Of a DNA stretch of 6,171 nt, positions 6,002 to 6,171 are shown in pieces. Under the pieces are notes generated by a model, which saw nothing but the letters and a program-made list of their open reading frames with translations, searched no databases and had not been told where the DNA came from. The stretch's first letter is position 1, and each line of letters starts with the position of its first letter. The position numbers were made by a program, and so were the translations under genes. This stretch comes from Thermoproteota archaeon. Lineage in GTDB: Archaea > Thermoproteota > Methanomethylicia > Culexarchaeales > Culexmicrobiaceae. The stretch is from NCBI GenBank assembly GCA_003650625.1, contig QMQW01000023.1, positions 1-6,171 on the forward strand, read 5' to 3'.

Positions 6002-6008
6002 GAGGTGA
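6002..6008 (+). promoter_or_regulatory. Shine-Dalgarno GAGGTGA for rpoP
   Basis: GAGGTGA is a 7-base match to the complement of the archaeal 16S rRNA 3' end and lies directly before the ATG at 6009. It supports the start of this very short gene. Confidence 0.75.
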
Positions 6009-6152
6009 ATGCCGTATAAGTGTGGTAGGTGCGGGTATGTTATAAGCGACTTGAGGGAGTTTGAATCTATACCTGGCATGCGTTGCCCGATATGCAATTA
6101 CAGGATTTTCTATAAGGTTAGACCTCCAATTGTTAAGAGGTTGAAAGTCTAG
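6009..6152 (+). CDS. rpoP: DNA-directed RNA polymerase subunit Rpo12 (RpoP)
   Basis: This is a 47-residue zinc-ribbon subunit of archaeal RNA polymerase, homologous to eukaryotic Rpb12/Rpc10, which helps assemble the Rpo3-Rpo10-Rpo11 platform of the enzyme. The start MPYKCGRCG and the pair CPIC supply the four zinc ligands Cys5, Cys8, Cys26 and Cys29, and the basic C-terminal tail RPPIVKRLKV is typical of the family. The length matches archaeal RpoP (about 44-50 residues). The ATG is preceded by a strong GAGGTGA. It is divergent from aIF1. The 19 bases after its TAG stop, up to the window edge, hold nothing recognisable; in many archaea other transcription or translation genes follow, but that is off-window. 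Confidence 0.96.
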   Translation: MPYKCGRCGYVISDLREFESIPGMRCPICNYRIFYKVRPPIVKRLKV

Positions 6153-6171
6153 TTCTGTGAATTAAGCAACA

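Noticed and set aside
5746..6003. 85-codon plus-strand frame ending just before rpoP
   Set aside because: It runs through the aIF1 coding region in antisense and the divergent promoter, with no SD.
1..6171. CRISPR array, insertion sequence, tRNA/rRNA gene or defence system
   Set aside because: I saw no regularly spaced long repeats, transposase, terminal inverted repeats or stable-RNA sequence; the interval is filled with core or metabolic genes.

Overview
The window comes from an archaeon. The strongest markers are an archaeal-type translation initiation factor aIF1 with an N-terminal zinc knuckle, the 47-residue zinc-finger RNA polymerase subunit Rpo12 (RpoP), and a TIP49/RuvB-like AAA+ ATPase of the archaeal-eukaryotic type. 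The intergenic spacers hold TATA-like boxes and Shine-Dalgarno (SD) sites (GGAGG, GAGGTGA), with no bacterial -35/-10 pattern. Frequent AGG (Arg) and ATA (Ile) codons and moderate G+C fit a (hyper)thermophilic or TACK-group (Thermoproteota-like) archaeon. That lineage call is inference, and the sequence alone does not fix a genus.

Layout. (1) Bases 1-854, plus strand: the 3' part of an NRAMP-like metal-ion transporter, cut by the left edge. (2) Bases 831-4005, minus strand: a compact three-gene operon read right to left. It encodes a LarA-like (nickel-pincer racemase family, DUF2088) protein, TIP49, and a 184-residue protein of unknown family. The first two genes share one base (TAATG) and the last two are 5 bases apart, so the three are very likely translationally coupled. 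The last gene overlaps the transporter tail to tail by 24 bases. (3) Bases 4006-4091: a short divergent promoter with a near-palindromic TATA-like core flanked by a perfect 8-bp inverted repeat. (4) Bases 4092-5546, plus strand: an IMP-dehydrogenase-family protein with two CBS domains and several unusual active-site substitutions. (5) Bases 5583-5897, minus strand: aIF1. (6) Bases 5898-6008: a second divergent promoter with a palindromic CTTATAAG core and repeated ACTTGC motifs. (7) Bases 6009-6152, plus strand: rpoP.

How the genes may work together. aIF1 and RpoP are core translation and transcription genes sharing a divergent promoter, and GuaB (if a true IMP dehydrogenase) makes the GMP precursor XMP. 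The novel part is the minus-strand operon. A LarA-family protein that keeps most cofactor residues but has Ser where the second catalytic His should be is coupled to a TIP49 ATPase, whose role in archaea is poorly understood, and to an unrecognised small protein. The inverted repeat in the shared promoter suggests this operon and guaB may be co-regulated. No CRISPR array, insertion sequence, tRNA or rRNA gene was seen. Every stretch longer than 300 bases is covered by a gene.
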